Below, piece after piece: positions 10,244 through 19,050 of a DNA stretch of 64,000 nt. The notes beneath the pieces are model-generated. The model was given only the letters and a program-made list of their open reading frames with translations. It searched no databases and was not told where the DNA came from. This DNA comes from Geomonas sp. RF6. Lineage in GTDB: Bacteria > Desulfobacterota > Desulfuromonadia > Geobacterales > Geobacteraceae. The DNA lies in contig NZ_CP087999.1 in the NCBI RefSeq assembly GCF_021044625.1, positions 1,505,001 to 1,569,000 of the forward strand. The letters are read 5' to 3'. A program made the translations under genes and the position numbers. The stretch's first letter is position 1, and each line of letters begins with the position of its first letter.

Positions 10244-11284
10244 ATGTCCTTCAGAACGATAGAGTGGCGAGACAACAAGGTCGTTATGATCGACCAGACG
10301 AAGCTTCCCGCTGAGGAGCGCTACAACACCTACACCGACTACACCGGTGTGGCCGAAGCGATCCGCGGCATGGTCGTGCGCGGCGCCCCTGCCATCGGGG
10401 TGGCAGCGGCCATGGGTGTGGCGCTGGGCGCCCGGGACATCATCGCCGACACCTTCGACTCCTTTTACCGGCAGCTGGAGAACGTCTGCGACGTCATCGG
10501 CCGCACCAGGCCGACGGCGGTGAACCTCTTCTGGGCCATCGAGCGGATGAAGCGCGTGGCGCAACAGCACAAGGCGCTCGATCTCAACTCCATCCGCGAG
10601 ATGCTGAAGGCGGAAGCGATCAGCATCGAGACGGAAGACCTCGCCATCTGCAAGGAGATCGGCCGCCACGGCGGTCCCCTCATCAAGGAGGGGGGCCGCG
10701 TCCTCACTCACTGCAACGCAGGGGGGCTCGCCACCGCGGGGTACGGCACCGCGCTCGGCGTGATCCGCGCGGCGCATGAGTCCGGCAAAAAGATCCAGGT
10801 CTTTGCCGACGAGACGCGCCCCTGGCTGCAGGGGGCACGCCTTACCGCCTGGGAGCTCATGAAGGATTCGATCCCGGTGACGCTGATCTCCGACAACATG
10901 GCCGGGTGGCTCATGCGCCGCGGCGAGATCGACTGCTGCGTTGTCGGCGCCGACCGGATCGCCGCCAACGGCGACACCGCCAACAAGATCGGCACCTACT
11001 CCGTTGCGGTGCTGGCGAAGGAGAACAAGATCCCCTTCTACGTCGCCGCACCGATCTCCACCCTCGACCTCACCCTGCCCACCGGCGACTCCATCCCGAT
11101 CGAGGAGCGCACCTCCAGCGAGGTGACGCAGATCCAGGGGGTGGGGATCGCCCCGGAAGGGGTAAAGGTCAGAAATCCCGCCTTCGACGTCACCCCCGCC
11201 CGCTACATCTCCGGGATCATCACGGAGAAGGGGGTTGTGCGCGGCGACTTTGAGCGGGAACTCAGAGCCCTGGTAGGGCAGTGA
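10244..11284 (+). CDS. mtnA: S-methyl-5-thioribose-1-phosphate isomerase
   Basis: Isomerises methylthioribose-1-phosphate to the ribulose form in methionine salvage. It belongs to the eIF2B-alpha/beta/delta fold and has 346 residues. Signatures are [30 protein letters not shown] with the catalytic Cys, and [20 protein letters not shown] with the catalytic Asp. The ATG follows CCAGGAGAG by 6 bases. The stop codon overlaps the glnE start (GTGA), which indicates translational coupling. No other methionine-salvage gene is adjacent. Confidence 0.95.
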   Translation: MSFRTIEWRDNKVVMIDQTKLPAEERYNTYTDYTGVAEAIRGMVVRGAPAIGVAAAMGVALGARDIIADTFDSFYRQLENVCDVIGRTRPTAVNLFWAIERMKRVAQQHKALDLNSIREMLKAEAISIETEDLAICKEIGRHGGPLIKEGGRVLTHCNAGGLATAGYGTALGVIRAAHESGKKIQVFADETRPWLQGARLTAWELMKDSIPVTLISDNMAGWLMRRGEIDCCVVGADRIAANGDTANKIGTYSVAVLAKENKIPFYVAAPISTLDLTLPTGDSIPIEERTSSEVTQIQGVGIAPEGVKVRNPAFDVTPARYISGIITEKGVVRGDFERELRALVGQ

Positions 11285-14200
11285 ACATCCCGACCCGGTT
11301 CTATATGGGGATCCTCGCGGCCCTGACCGGGGACCCCAAAGAACAATGGCTGGCCAGCCGGCTGGAAGACGCCGGCTTCAGCTACGGCACCCGCTCCGCG
11401 GCAAACCTGCGCCTCCTGGCGGAGCGCCTTCCCGTGGAGCTCGTCCCGGATATCGCCTACTCCGCCCTGGCGGCGCCCCTTCCGGACATGGCGCTGAACG
11501 GACTGGAGCGGGTCTCCAATGCGGTCGACCCCGCGGAATTCCTCGAAGTCTGCTCGCGCCGCGTCCCCCTCACCCAGCTCCTCAACATCTGCGGTTCCTC
11601 TTCATTCCTCACCAACATCATCTGCCGCGACCGCGCCTACTTCAGCGCGCTCTTCATCAGGCGCGAGATCATGCACAGCCGCACCGAAGCCGAGATGCTC
11701 GATGCGCTCCGGGCGCTCGTCCCGGACGATCTTTCGTACAGCGACCTCCTCCCCCTCCTGCGCCGGTTCAAGTATTCCGAGATGCTGCGCATCGCGGCAC
11801 GCGACCTGAACGGCCTCGCTCCCCTGGAAGAGGTTACCGCCGAGCTCGCGGCGCTCGCCTCCGCGACGCTGCAGATTGCGTACGAAACGTCGCGCAAGGA
11901 ACTCGTGAAGGAGCACGGCGCTCCGCTCATGGTGACCGAAGAGGGGACCTCGGAGGCGGACCTTGTCGTCATCGGCATGGGAAAGCTCGGGGGGCGCGAG
12001 CTCAATTTCTCCTCCGACATCGACATCATCTACCTCTACTCTTCCGACAACGGAGAGACGGCAGGGGTGCCTGGAGCCCAGGGGACCCTCGCCGGGAAGA
12101 TCTCGTTGCACGCCTTCTTCGTGAAGCTCGGCGAGATGATCAGCCGGGCCATCTCCCAGGTCACCGGCGACGGCTTTGTCTTCAGGGTCGACCTCGGCCT
12201 GCGCCCGGAGGGGAAGAGCGGCGACCTCGCTTCGTCTCTGCGCTCCATGGAGATCTACTACGAGTCGTGGGGGCAGTCGTGGGAGCGCGCCGCCATGATA
12301 AAGGCGCGGCCGGTGGCGGGGTCCATGGCGCTTGGCGAGCAGTTCCTGCGCATGATCGAGCCGTTCATCTACCGGCGCTTCCTCGACTACAACCTCATCG
12401 AGGACATGATGGGGATGAAGCTGCGCATAAATGCCTCCCTCGCGCGACTGCAGGAAGGGGAGCTGAACGTAAAGCTCGGCCGCGGCGGGATCAGGGAGAT
12501 CGAATTTTTCGTACAGGCGCTGCAGCTCGTCTATGCGGGGCGCAACAAGAGCCTGAGGGTGAAGAACTCGCTGCAGGCGCTCCAGAAGCTCAAGGAGAGC
12601 GGCGTGGTGCGCGAGGCGGACTGCACCACCCTCACCGACGCCTACCGCTTCCTGCGCATGGTGGAGCATCGCATCCAGGTGGTCCAGGAGCGTCAGACGC
12701 ACCTCCTCCCGAAGAAGATGGACGAGCTACTCGCCCTCTCCCGGCGCTGCGGCTTTCTGCGGGGTGACGGCCTGCAGCGCTTCTCCATAACACTGGAGGA
12801 GCACAGGAGCGCCGTCTCAGCCATCTACGGCGACCTCTTCCACTCCCGGGACGAGAAGATCAAGGAAGAGGTGCTCCCGGAGGTCTTCTTCTTTTTCGAC
12901 CGGAACGCGGACCCCGAGCTCATCAAGGCGATGCTCGCGCAGCGCCGGTTCGAGCACCCGGAACCGGCATACCAGAACCTGCTTGTCCTGCGGGACGGTC
13001 CGCCCCACCAGAACCTCACCGCACAGGGGCATCGGACACGGGAGAAGATCGCTCCCCTCTTCCTGCAGGAGATCTTCGCATCCCCCGACCCGGACCTCGC
13101 CCTCTCCAACCTGGAACGCTTCCTTGTCGCCGTGCGCAGCCGGTCCTCGATCTACGCGCTCCTGGCCGAGAACCGGGACATCCTGAAGCTCCTCGTCCAG
13201 CTCTTCGGGATGTCGGAATTCCTTACCAAGATCTTCATCAGCCACCCCGAGCTCCTGGACAGCATGATCACCCGCAGCTACGCCTACTGCACGAAGGAGC
13301 GGGATGCGATGGCGGAGGAGCTTATCGCGGTGATTCGCCGTGCCGAGGATTTCGAGACGAAGCTCGACGCGCTGCGCCGCTACCGGCACGAGGAGTTTCT
13401 GCGCATCGGGATGAATGACATCAACGGGAAGATGGGGGAGGGAGAGGCCGGACATCAGCTGACCCATCTTGCGGAAGTATGCCTGTCGTGCGCGGTGGAC
13501 ATGGCACGGGTGGAGCTCTCCGCCTATGGGCGCCCCACCTTCTCTGACGAAAGCGGCATCACGCGGGAGGCGTCATTCGCGATCCTCGCCATGGGGAAGC
13601 TCGGGGGGCGCGAGCTCAACTACCACTCCGACCTCGACATCATCTACATCTACGACCACCAGGGGTTCACCGACGGGACGAGGCGGATAACGAACCACGA
13701 GTACTTCGCAAAGCTCGGCCAGAGGATCATCCTGATCCTCACCACCCAGACGCGCGAGGGGTATGTCTACAAGATCGACACCCGGCTGCGTCCCTCCGGA
13801 AATGCCGGCCCGCTCGTCACATCGCTGGAGTCGTTTCGCGACTACCACCGCACCGAGAGCCAGATATGGGAGCGCCAGGCGCTGACAAAGGCGCGGGTGG
13901 TGCTCGGCGGGGGCGTGCTGAAGGAGGAGATCGAGCAGGTCATCAGCCAGACCGTGTATGGCAGCGGCGCCGACGACTTCGTGCGCAGCGAGATTCACCG
14001 GCTGCGCATGCGGATGGAGGTGGAGCTCGCGAAGGAAAAGGCGGGGAGCTACAACATAAAGACCGGCCGCGGCGGCATGGTCGATGTGGAGTTCCTGGTG
14101 CAGTACCTGCAGCTGAAGCACGGCGTGGATGAGCCGACACTCAGAAGCTGCCACACCCTCACCGCCCTCTCCCACCTGAACCAGGCCGGCCTTCTTTCCT

Positions 14201-14466
14201 CTGCAGACTACCAGGCGCTCTCGGAGGGTTACCAGTTCCTGCGCCGGCTCGAGAACCGGATCCGGATCATCCACGACTACTCCATGAACGATCTGGGCGG
14301 CCCTCCCCGCTACCTGAACAAGCTCGCACTGCGCCTCGGCTACAGCGCGACGCTGCAGAACCCGGGTGAGGCTCTGATCTCGGATTACACCCGCACGACT
14401 GCGGGGATACGGGACGTGTACGAGAGGATCCTCGGTGGCGCCGCGACGGAAGCGCCCCTCTCCTGA
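11281..14466 (+). CDS. glnE: Glutamine synthetase adenylyltransferase/deadenylase
   Basis: A bifunctional nitrogen-control enzyme of 1061 residues that adds and removes AMP on glutamine synthetase. It carries two nucleotidyltransferase domains, each with the [20 protein letters not shown]-type motif: one at about residue 225 (deadenylase half) and one at about 766 ([19 protein letters not shown], adenylylation half). Each is followed by a helical regulatory domain. The start is a GTG that overlaps the mtnA stop by four bases. Family length is about 950-1070, so it is complete. Confidence 0.97.
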   Translation: MNIPTRFYMGILAALTGDPKEQWLASRLEDAGFSYGTRSAANLRLLAERLPVELVPDIAYSALAAPLPDMALNGLERVSNAVDPAEFLEVCSRRVPLTQLLNICGSSSFLTNIICRDRAYFSALFIRREIMHSRTEAEMLDALRALVPDDLSYSDLLPLLRRFKYSEMLRIAARDLNGLAPLEEVTAELAALASATLQIAYETSRKELVKEHGAPLMVTEEGTSEADLVVIGMGKLGGRELNFSSDIDIIYLYSSDNGETAGVPGAQGTLAGKISLHAFFVKLGEMISRAISQVTGDGFVFRVDLGLRPEGKSGDLASSLRSMEIYYESWGQSWERAAMIKARPVAGSMALGEQFLRMIEPFIYRRFLDYNLIEDMMGMKLRINASLARLQEGELNVKLGRGGIREIEFFVQALQLVYAGRNKSLRVKNSLQALQKLKESGVVREADCTTLTDAYRFLRMVEHRIQVVQERQTHLLPKKMDELLALSRRCGFLRGDGLQRFSITLEEHRSAVSAIYGDLFHSRDEKIKEEVLPEVFFFFDRNADPELIKAMLAQRRFEHPEPAYQNLLVLRDGPPHQNLTAQGHRTREKIAPLFLQEIFASPDPDLALSNLERFLVAVRSRSSIYALLAENRDILKLLVQLFGMSEFLTKIFISHPELLDSMITRSYAYCTKERDAMAEELIAVIRRAEDFETKLDALRRYRHEEFLRIGMNDINGKMGEGEAGHQLTHLAEVCLSCAVDMARVELSAYGRPTFSDESGITREASFAILAMGKLGGRELNYHSDLDIIYIYDHQGFTDGTRRITNHEYFAKLGQRIILILTTQTREGYVYKIDTRLRPSGNAGPLVTSLESFRDYHRTESQIWERQALTKARVVLGGGVLKEEIEQVISQTVYGSGADDFVRSEIHRLRMRMEVELAKEKAGSYNIKTGRGGMVDVEFLVQYLQLKHGVDEPTLRSCHTLTALSHLNQAGLLSSADYQALSEGYQFLRRLENRIRIIHDYSMNDLGGPPRYLNKLALRLGYSATLQNPGEALISDYTRTTAGIRDVYERILGGAATEAPLS

Positions 14467-14510
14467 GCTCTGCGGGAGGGTTCCGGAATAACCTGCAACA
14501 GGTGGCAGCA

Positions 14511-14620
14511 CGTCCCTCCCCTTTCAAGGGGGAGGACAGGAGGGGGATGGGGTTCATCCCGCGCTCGCCAACTTCTACCCCATCCCCACCCTGTCCCTCC
14601 CCTTGAAAGGGAGGGGACGC
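14511..14620. repeat. Two family A repeats facing each other
   Basis: Copies at 14511-14556 (CGTCCCTCCCCTTTCAAGGG...) and 14576-14620 (...CTGTCCCTCCCCTTGAAAGG) are in opposite orientation and 19 bases apart, so the whole stretch could fold as one long hairpin. They make up much of the 340-base gap after glnE and may serve as its transcription end. Confidence 0.75.
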
Positions 14621-14657
14621 CTGAGCGCCTGCTCTTGTAAAAATCACGGGTTTGCCC

Positions 14658-14775
14658 GCGGGGTCACGCTGTCGAGAGTTCGACTCGCACCGGGTCACCC
14701 CTTGGGACAAACCTGATCTGTACCTCACAGCATCACATGCGCGGGGTCACGCTGTCGATACCGACAGTTCACCCC
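14658..14775. repeat. 18-bp direct repeat with tRNA-end-like sequence
   Basis: GCGGGGTCACGCTGTCGA occurs at 14658-14675 and again, identical, at 14741-14758. Each copy opens a small hairpin: GTCGA/TCGAC at 14671-14684, and CTGTCG/CGACAG at 14752-14767. The first copy continues GAGAGTTCGACTCGCACC, which resembles the T-arm and 3' end of a tRNA. No matching 5' half exists nearby, so at most this is a tRNA remnant or an attachment-site scar. Confidence 0.5.
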
Positions 14776-14806
14776 GCTTTTCATTGGCTTACCAGGAGGA
14801 AAATGA

Positions 14807-15235
14807 ATGGAAGTTCGCGTCTACTACGAGGACACCGACGCCGGGGGGGTTGTCTACCACGCCAACTATCTGCGCTTTTTCGAGCGCGGCAGGACCGAGT
14901 TTTTGAGGGAGAGGGGGTTCGACGTCGCCGCGATGCACAATGCCGGCACCATCTTCGCGATCGTCTCCATGAAGATCGACTACCGCTCCCCGGCCCGCCT
15001 CGGGGACCTTCTCGAGATCGAGACGGAGATCGGAGAAGTGAAGAACAGCTCCTTTATTGCAAAGCAAAGGGTGCTGCGCAGGGATGGGGGGACGGTTCTT
15101 TGCGAGGCGGAGGTGACGCTGGCGTGCATAGGAGAGACTCTGCGGGCGAAGAGGCTCCCGGCAGACGTGAGGGACATGCTGAAAAAAGGTTGTCCCGGAG
15201 ATGAACCCAGCATTTCTGTGCCCTCGGAGAAGTAG
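14807..15235 (+). CDS. Acyl-CoA thioesterase, YbgC/4-hydroxybenzoyl-CoA thioesterase family
   Basis: A 142-residue hot-dog fold thioesterase. The family motif YYEDTDAGGVVYHANYLRFF with the catalytic Asp (about residue 13) is at the N terminus, followed by FERGRTEFLRE. Members are found with the Tol-Pal system or act on short acyl-CoAs. No tol genes are adjacent here, so the substrate is open. AGGAGG lies 7 bases before the ATG. The gene ends in an intergenic repeat and then a strong bidirectional terminator shared with lspA. Confidence 0.88.
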   Translation: MEVRVYYEDTDAGGVVYHANYLRFFERGRTEFLRERGFDVAAMHNAGTIFAIVSMKIDYRSPARLGDLLEIETEIGEVKNSSFIAKQRVLRRDGGTVLCEAEVTLACIGETLRAKRLPADVRDMLKKGCPGDEPSISVPSEK

Positions 15236-15325
15236 GGGCCGCATACGTTCCCCCCTTTGTGAAGGGGGGAACGCGAGTTCAAGTGCAGCGGTTCGTGGAA
15301 ACGGACTCCACGTTCCACGCAAATT
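15236..15325. repeat. Dispersed repeat, family B copy 2
   Basis: TACGTTCCCCCCTTTGTGAA then GGGGGGAACGCGAG, followed by GTGCAGCGGTTCGTGGAAACG, matches the family B unit at 5727-5835 but is shorter and more diverged. Confidence 0.65.
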
Positions 15326-15338
15326 CAGCGATAAGCGC

Positions 15339-15372
15339 ACAAAAGGCTGAAGGTTACCCTTCAGCCTTTTGT
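15339..15372. terminator. Bidirectional terminator shared by the thioesterase gene and lspA
   Basis: A 15-bp perfect stem, ACAAAAGGCTGAAGG/CCTTCAGCCTTTTGT, with loop TTAC. On the plus strand it is followed by TTTTCTCTTTT. It is unusual in that the lspA stop codon (complement of 15361-15363) and last codons form part of the stem. Confidence 0.88.
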
Positions 15373-15846
15373 TTTTCTCTTTTCCTCGAAGTACATGTCG
15401 AGCGCCAGGAGGAAGACCCCGACGCAGATCGCGGAGTCGGCGATATTGAAGGCGGGCCAGTGGTGCTCGTACCAGTGGGCGTCGAGGAAGTCGATCACCT
15501 CGCCGAGGCGGATCCTGTCGATGAGGTTGCCGAGCGCGCCCGAGAAGATCAGCGAGAGCGACACGGCGGCGAGCGTCTGGTCGGGACGCAACTTCCTGAT
15601 GGCGATGCAGATCACCACCACCGCTATCAGGGAGATCAGTATGAAGAAGGGGAGCCGGTACGCGGAATTGGCGAGAATCCCGAACGCCGCCCCCTTGTTC
15701 CGCACGTAGCTGATGTTGAAGAAGTTGCGGATGACGGTGATGGTGCTGTGCAGCGGCATCGCCTGGTCGATGAAGACCTTCGTGAGCTGGTCCAGGAAGA
15801 GCACCAGTGCGCTTACCCCTGCCAGTATCTGATATCGTTTGTCCAT
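15361..15846 (-). CDS. lspA: Lipoprotein signal peptidase
   Basis: Inner-membrane aspartyl peptidase (signal peptidase II) that cleaves prolipoproteins before the lipidated Cys. It has 161 residues and four hydrophobic segments. Conserved FLDQLTK (about residue 18), NKGAAFGI, GALGNLIDRIRLGEVIDFLD (first catalytic Asp) and AFNIADSAICVG (second catalytic Asp) are all present. The start is ATG at 15846, giving MDKRYQILAGV. It lies downstream of ileS on the same strand, the common ileS-lspA pair, with a G/C-rich hairpin between them. Many lipoproteins in this window are its likely clients. Confidence 0.96.
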   Translation of the reverse strand: MDKRYQILAGVSALVLFLDQLTKVFIDQAMPLHSTITVIRNFFNISYVRNKGAAFGILANSAYRLPFFILISLIAVVVICIAIRKLRPDQTLAAVSLSLIFSGALGNLIDRIRLGEVIDFLDAHWYEHHWPAFNIADSAICVGVFLLALDMYFEEKRKTKG

Positions 15847-15910
15847 TCGTAAGTATCCCCGGCGTATGTTGTGGAGGAAGCTGTCGAAGCCAAGCCTTAC
15901 GGACCCCGTC

Positions 15911-15934
15911 CCCCCTCCCCTCGCGGGGAGGGGG
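15911..15934. repeat. Hairpin between ileS and lspA
   Basis: CCCCTCCCC and GGGGAGGGG pair across loop TCGC. It sits in the 122-base gap between ileS and lspA, with no T run. It could modulate ileS/lspA mRNA ratios. It resembles the family A stem but lacks the rest of that repeat. Confidence 0.5.
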
Positions 15935-15968
15935 CATGAGGTTGCCCCGGCGAGCGGGTGGTGCGTTC

Positions 15969-18743
15969 TTATTCGACGGCGGAGATGCACTTCGGGCAGA
16001 TCGTCGGATGCTCCGCATCGCTGCCGATCTTCTCGTCGTAGCACCAGCAGCGCTCGCATTTTGCTCCCGGAGCCGCGCTGACCGCGATCTCCAGCGGATC
16101 CCCCGCGTCCCCGGTGTACACCTCTCCCACCAGCGTGTCGGCCAGTTCCACCTTGGAAACGATGAAGATCTCCTTCAGCTCCGCCTGAACCTGGCGCAGC
16201 AGCTCGCCGGTAGCGCCAGCCGCCTTGATGGCGACCGCGGCGTCGAGGGAGTGGCCGATCGTCTTCTGCACTCGGGCCAGTTCCAGCGCCTTGGAAACTT
16301 CTGCGCGCACCTTCATGACCTTCTCGTAGCGCTCTGCCAGCGTCGCGTCCTTGTGCCCCTCGATGAGCGGCGGGAAGGCCGCGAGGTGCACGCTCGTCTC
16401 GCGCGGGCCCGGCATCACCTTCCACACCTCTTCGGCGGTGAAGGAGAGGACCGGCGCGGTCATGCGCACCAGCGCGTCCAGGATGCTGTACATGACGGTC
16501 TGGGCGCTCCTGCGCTGCACGGAGTCCGCCTTGCTCGTGTAGACGCGGTCCTTCAGGATGTCGAGGTAGAAGGCACTCATCTCCACGGTGCAGAAGCCGT
16601 TCACCGCGTGGTAGAGGATGTGGAACTCGCAGTCGTTGTAGCAGCCGAGCACCTTCTCCTTCAGGAGCTCCAGCTGGTGCAGCGCCCAGCGGTCGAGGTC
16701 CGGCATCTCCGCGTACGGGACGGTGTGCACGGCGGGGTCGAAGTCGTGGATGTTGCCGAGGATGTAGCGGCAGGTGTTGCGGATCCTGCGGTACGCCTCG
16801 GAGAGCCTGGTCAGGATCTCCTGGGAGATCCTCAGGTCGTCGCGGTAGTCCTGGGCGGCCACCCAGAGGCGCAGCACGTCGGCGCCGAACTTCTTCACCA
16901 CGTCCTCGGGGGCGACCACGTTGCCGAGCGACTTGCTCATCTTGCGCCCCGAGCCGTCCATGACGAAGCCGTGGGTGAGGACGTTCTTGTACGGCGCGCG
17001 CCCGCGGGTGCCGACGGAGGCAAGAAGGGACGAGTGGAACCAGCCGCGGTGCTGGTCGCTCCCCTCGAGGTACATGTCGGCGGGGGAGGAAAGGTACGGA
17101 CGGTGCTCGAGAACAGCGGCGTGAGACACGCCGGAGTCGAACCAGACGTCGAGGATGTCCGTTTCCTTGTCGAACTCGGTCTTGCCGCAGGCGGCGCAGG
17201 AGGTCCCTTCCGGGAGGAAACGGGAGGCTTCCCAGTCGTACCAGATATCCGAGCCGTGCTCCTCGAAGAGGTCGGCGACACGGTGCATGACCTCGCCGGT
17301 GGCGAGCACCTCCCCGCAGCTCTTGCAGTAGAAGGCGGTGATCGGCACCCCCCACGAGCGCTGGCGCGACACGCACCAGTCGGGGCGGTTTTCGATCATA
17401 CCGTAGATGCGCTCCTTCCCCCACTTGGGGATCCAGTTGACGCTGTTTATGGCGTCGAGCGCCTTGCCGCGCAGGTCGTTCTTCTCCATGGAGATGAACC
17501 ACTGCTCCGTGGCGCGGAAGATGATCGGCTTTTTGCAGCGCCAGCAGTGCGGGTAGGAGTGGCTGATCTCGGCGCTGGCGAGGAGCGCGCCTACCTCCGT
17601 AAGTTTCTCGATGACGTTCTTGTTCGCCTCGAAGACGAACTGGCCGCCGAAGAACTCGATGTTTTCGAAGAACTTGCCGCGGTTGTCGACCGGGTTGTAG
17701 ATGTCGAGCCCTTCCTTGAGGCCGAGCTCGTAGTCCTCCTGGCCGTGGCCGGGGGCGGTGTGCACGCAGCCAGTACCGGCGTCGAGGGTGACGTGCTCAC
17801 CGAGCAGGATGACGGAGTCGCGGTCGTAGAAGGGGTGCTTCGCGAACTTACGCTCCAGCGCGGTCGCCTTGAAGGTCGCCTTCACCTCCCCTTCCGCGCC
17901 GATCTGCTTTAAAAAGCTCTCCTTCAGCCCGTCGGCAACGATGAGAAGCTCGCCGTTCACCTCCAGCGCCACGTAGTCGAGTTCCGGGTGCAGCGCCACC
18001 GCGAGGTTCGCGGGGAGGGTCCAGGGGGTCGTGGTCCAGATCACCACGGAGCCGTGGCGGCCGGCGAGGGAGGGATCGAGGAAGCCGAGATCCTCCTTCA
18101 CCTGGAACTTCACGAAAACGGACGGGGATTTGTGGTCTGCGTACTCGACTTCCGCCTCCGCAAGGGCGGTGCCGCAGGAGGAGCACCAGTGCACCGGCTT
18201 CTTCCCCTTGTACAGCCCGCCGTTGGCGGCGAAGCGGGCGAGCTCGCGGGCGGTGATCCCCTCGTAGCTCTCGCGCATGGTGAGGTACGGGTCGTCCCAC
18301 TCCCCGAAGATCCCCAGGCGCTCGAACTCGGCGCGCTGGATCGCCACGAACTTCGCGGCATACTCGCGGCAGAGCTTGCGCATCTCCAGCTTGGAGATCT
18401 CGTGCTTCTTGGAGCCGAGGTTTTTCTCCACCTGGAGCTCGATCGGCAGGCCGTGGCAGTCCCACCCCGGAACGTAGGGGGCGTCAAAGCCGCTCATTCT
18501 CTTGCTCTTGAGGATGATGTCCTTCAGGATCTTGTTGAGGGCGTGGCCGATGTGGATGTGGCCGTTGGCGTACGGGGGACCGTCGTGCAGGACGTAGCGC
18601 GGCTTCTCCGCACCCGCCTCCACCATCTTCCGGTAGAGGGCCATCTCTTCCCACCCCTTGATGATCTCGGGCTCGCGCTGGGGCAGGTTACCCTTCATGG
18701 GAAAGGAAGTGACGGGGAGATTGAGTGTGTCCTTGTAGTCCAT
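15969..18743 (-). CDS. ileS: Isoleucyl-tRNA synthetase
   Basis: Class I synthetase of 924 residues that charges tRNA(Ile) and edits valine. It shows [16 protein letters not shown] (HIGH motif, about residue 58), [11 protein letters not shown] (KMSKS, about 600), the CP1 editing domain between them, and a C-terminal zinc site [12 protein letters not shown]...CPKC. The start is the ATG at 18743 ([10 protein letters not shown]). The open frame extends further upstream, but that part covers the terminator-containing leader. The gene has its own sigma70-like promoter about 200 bases upstream. Confidence 0.97.
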   Translation of the reverse strand: MDYKDTLNLPVTSFPMKGNLPQREPEIIKGWEEMALYRKMVEAGAEKPRYVLHDGPPYANGHIHIGHALNKILKDIILKSKRMSGFDAPYVPGWDCHGLPIELQVEKNLGSKKHEISKLEMRKLCREYAAKFVAIQRAEFERLGIFGEWDDPYLTMRESYEGITARELARFAANGGLYKGKKPVHWCSSCGTALAEAEVEYADHKSPSVFVKFQVKEDLGFLDPSLAGRHGSVVIWTTTPWTLPANLAVALHPELDYVALEVNGELLIVADGLKESFLKQIGAEGEVKATFKATALERKFAKHPFYDRDSVILLGEHVTLDAGTGCVHTAPGHGQEDYELGLKEGLDIYNPVDNRGKFFENIEFFGGQFVFEANKNVIEKLTEVGALLASAEISHSYPHCWRCKKPIIFRATEQWFISMEKNDLRGKALDAINSVNWIPKWGKERIYGMIENRPDWCVSRQRSWGVPITAFYCKSCGEVLATGEVMHRVADLFEEHGSDIWYDWEASRFLPEGTSCAACGKTEFDKETDILDVWFDSGVSHAAVLEHRPYLSSPADMYLEGSDQHRGWFHSSLLASVGTRGRAPYKNVLTHGFVMDGSGRKMSKSLGNVVAPEDVVKKFGADVLRLWVAAQDYRDDLRISQEILTRLSEAYRRIRNTCRYILGNIHDFDPAVHTVPYAEMPDLDRWALHQLELLKEKVLGCYNDCEFHILYHAVNGFCTVEMSAFYLDILKDRVYTSKADSVQRRSAQTVMYSILDALVRMTAPVLSFTAEEVWKVMPGPRETSVHLAAFPPLIEGHKDATLAERYEKVMKVRAEVSKALELARVQKTIGHSLDAAVAIKAAGATGELLRQVQAELKEIFIVSKVELADTLVGEVYTGDAGDPLEIAVSAAPGAKCERCWCYDEKIGSDAEHPTICPKCISAVE

Positions 18744-18936
18744 GTAGCGGCCTCCGCTGTATCTGTTGGGCTCACCTCGGAGGAGGTAAAGCCGTAAAAA
18801 CGCCCCGAGGGGCGTCTTTTCCGCGTGTCTTTTCTTGCTGCCACCCCTGATAGGTTCGGTGTAGGATGGGCTCAGACGCACCCTTTCCGGCGATACCGGG
18901 GGATGGTTCTGGCGTCAGCAAAGCTTCGAAAAAAGC
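18744..18936 (-). promoter_or_regulatory. ileS leader with intrinsic terminator, T-box-like
   Basis: On the minus strand a stem ACGCCC/GGGCGT with loop CTCG (18800-18815) is followed by TTTTT, about 50 bases before the ileS start codon, so ileS appears to be attenuated. Just upstream is AGGGGTGGCA, then ACGCGGAAAAGACGCCCCT, which recalls the T-box element (AGGGTGGNACCGCG) with an insertion. Its AGGGG can pair with CCCCT of the terminator stem, as an antiterminator would. Further upstream a hairpin CCGG-TATCG-CCGG exposes an ATC (Ile) triplet. The attenuator is well supported. The T-box identity is a hypothesis. Confidence 0.45.
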
Positions 18937-18941
18937 GCTTA

Positions 18942-18970
18942 AAACTACTAGAAAGACCGCTAAATGTCAA
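18942..18970 (-). promoter_or_regulatory. Candidate sigma70 promoter of ileS
   Basis: On the minus strand TTGACA (18970-18965), a 17-base spacer, then TAGTTT (18947-18942). The -35 is perfect and the -10 is weak. It lies upstream of the terminator-bearing leader. Confidence 0.5.
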
Positions 18971-18987
18971 GAATAAAGGGATTTCTG

Positions 18988-19017
18988 TTGTCCAGCAGGT
19001 CAGGCTCATGTTATACA
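18988..19017 (+). promoter_or_regulatory. Candidate promoter of kup
   Basis: TTGTCC at 18988-18993, an 18-base spacer and TATACA at 19012-19017. Transcription would begin near 19024, giving a short leader to the ATG at 19051. It is divergent from the ileS promoter. Confidence 0.4.
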
Positions 19018-19050
19018 GGGCGCTATTGATTTGCAAGGGGCAGAGGGTTT

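Noticed and set aside
14641-14700. A complete tRNA gene
   Set aside because: Only a T-arm-like and acceptor-end-like sequence is present. No D-arm, anticodon arm or 5' acceptor strand can be paired.
15807-17912. Plus-strand frame of about 700 codons opposite ileS
   Set aside because: ileS has HIGH and KMSKS motifs on the minus strand. The opposite frame is a shadow.
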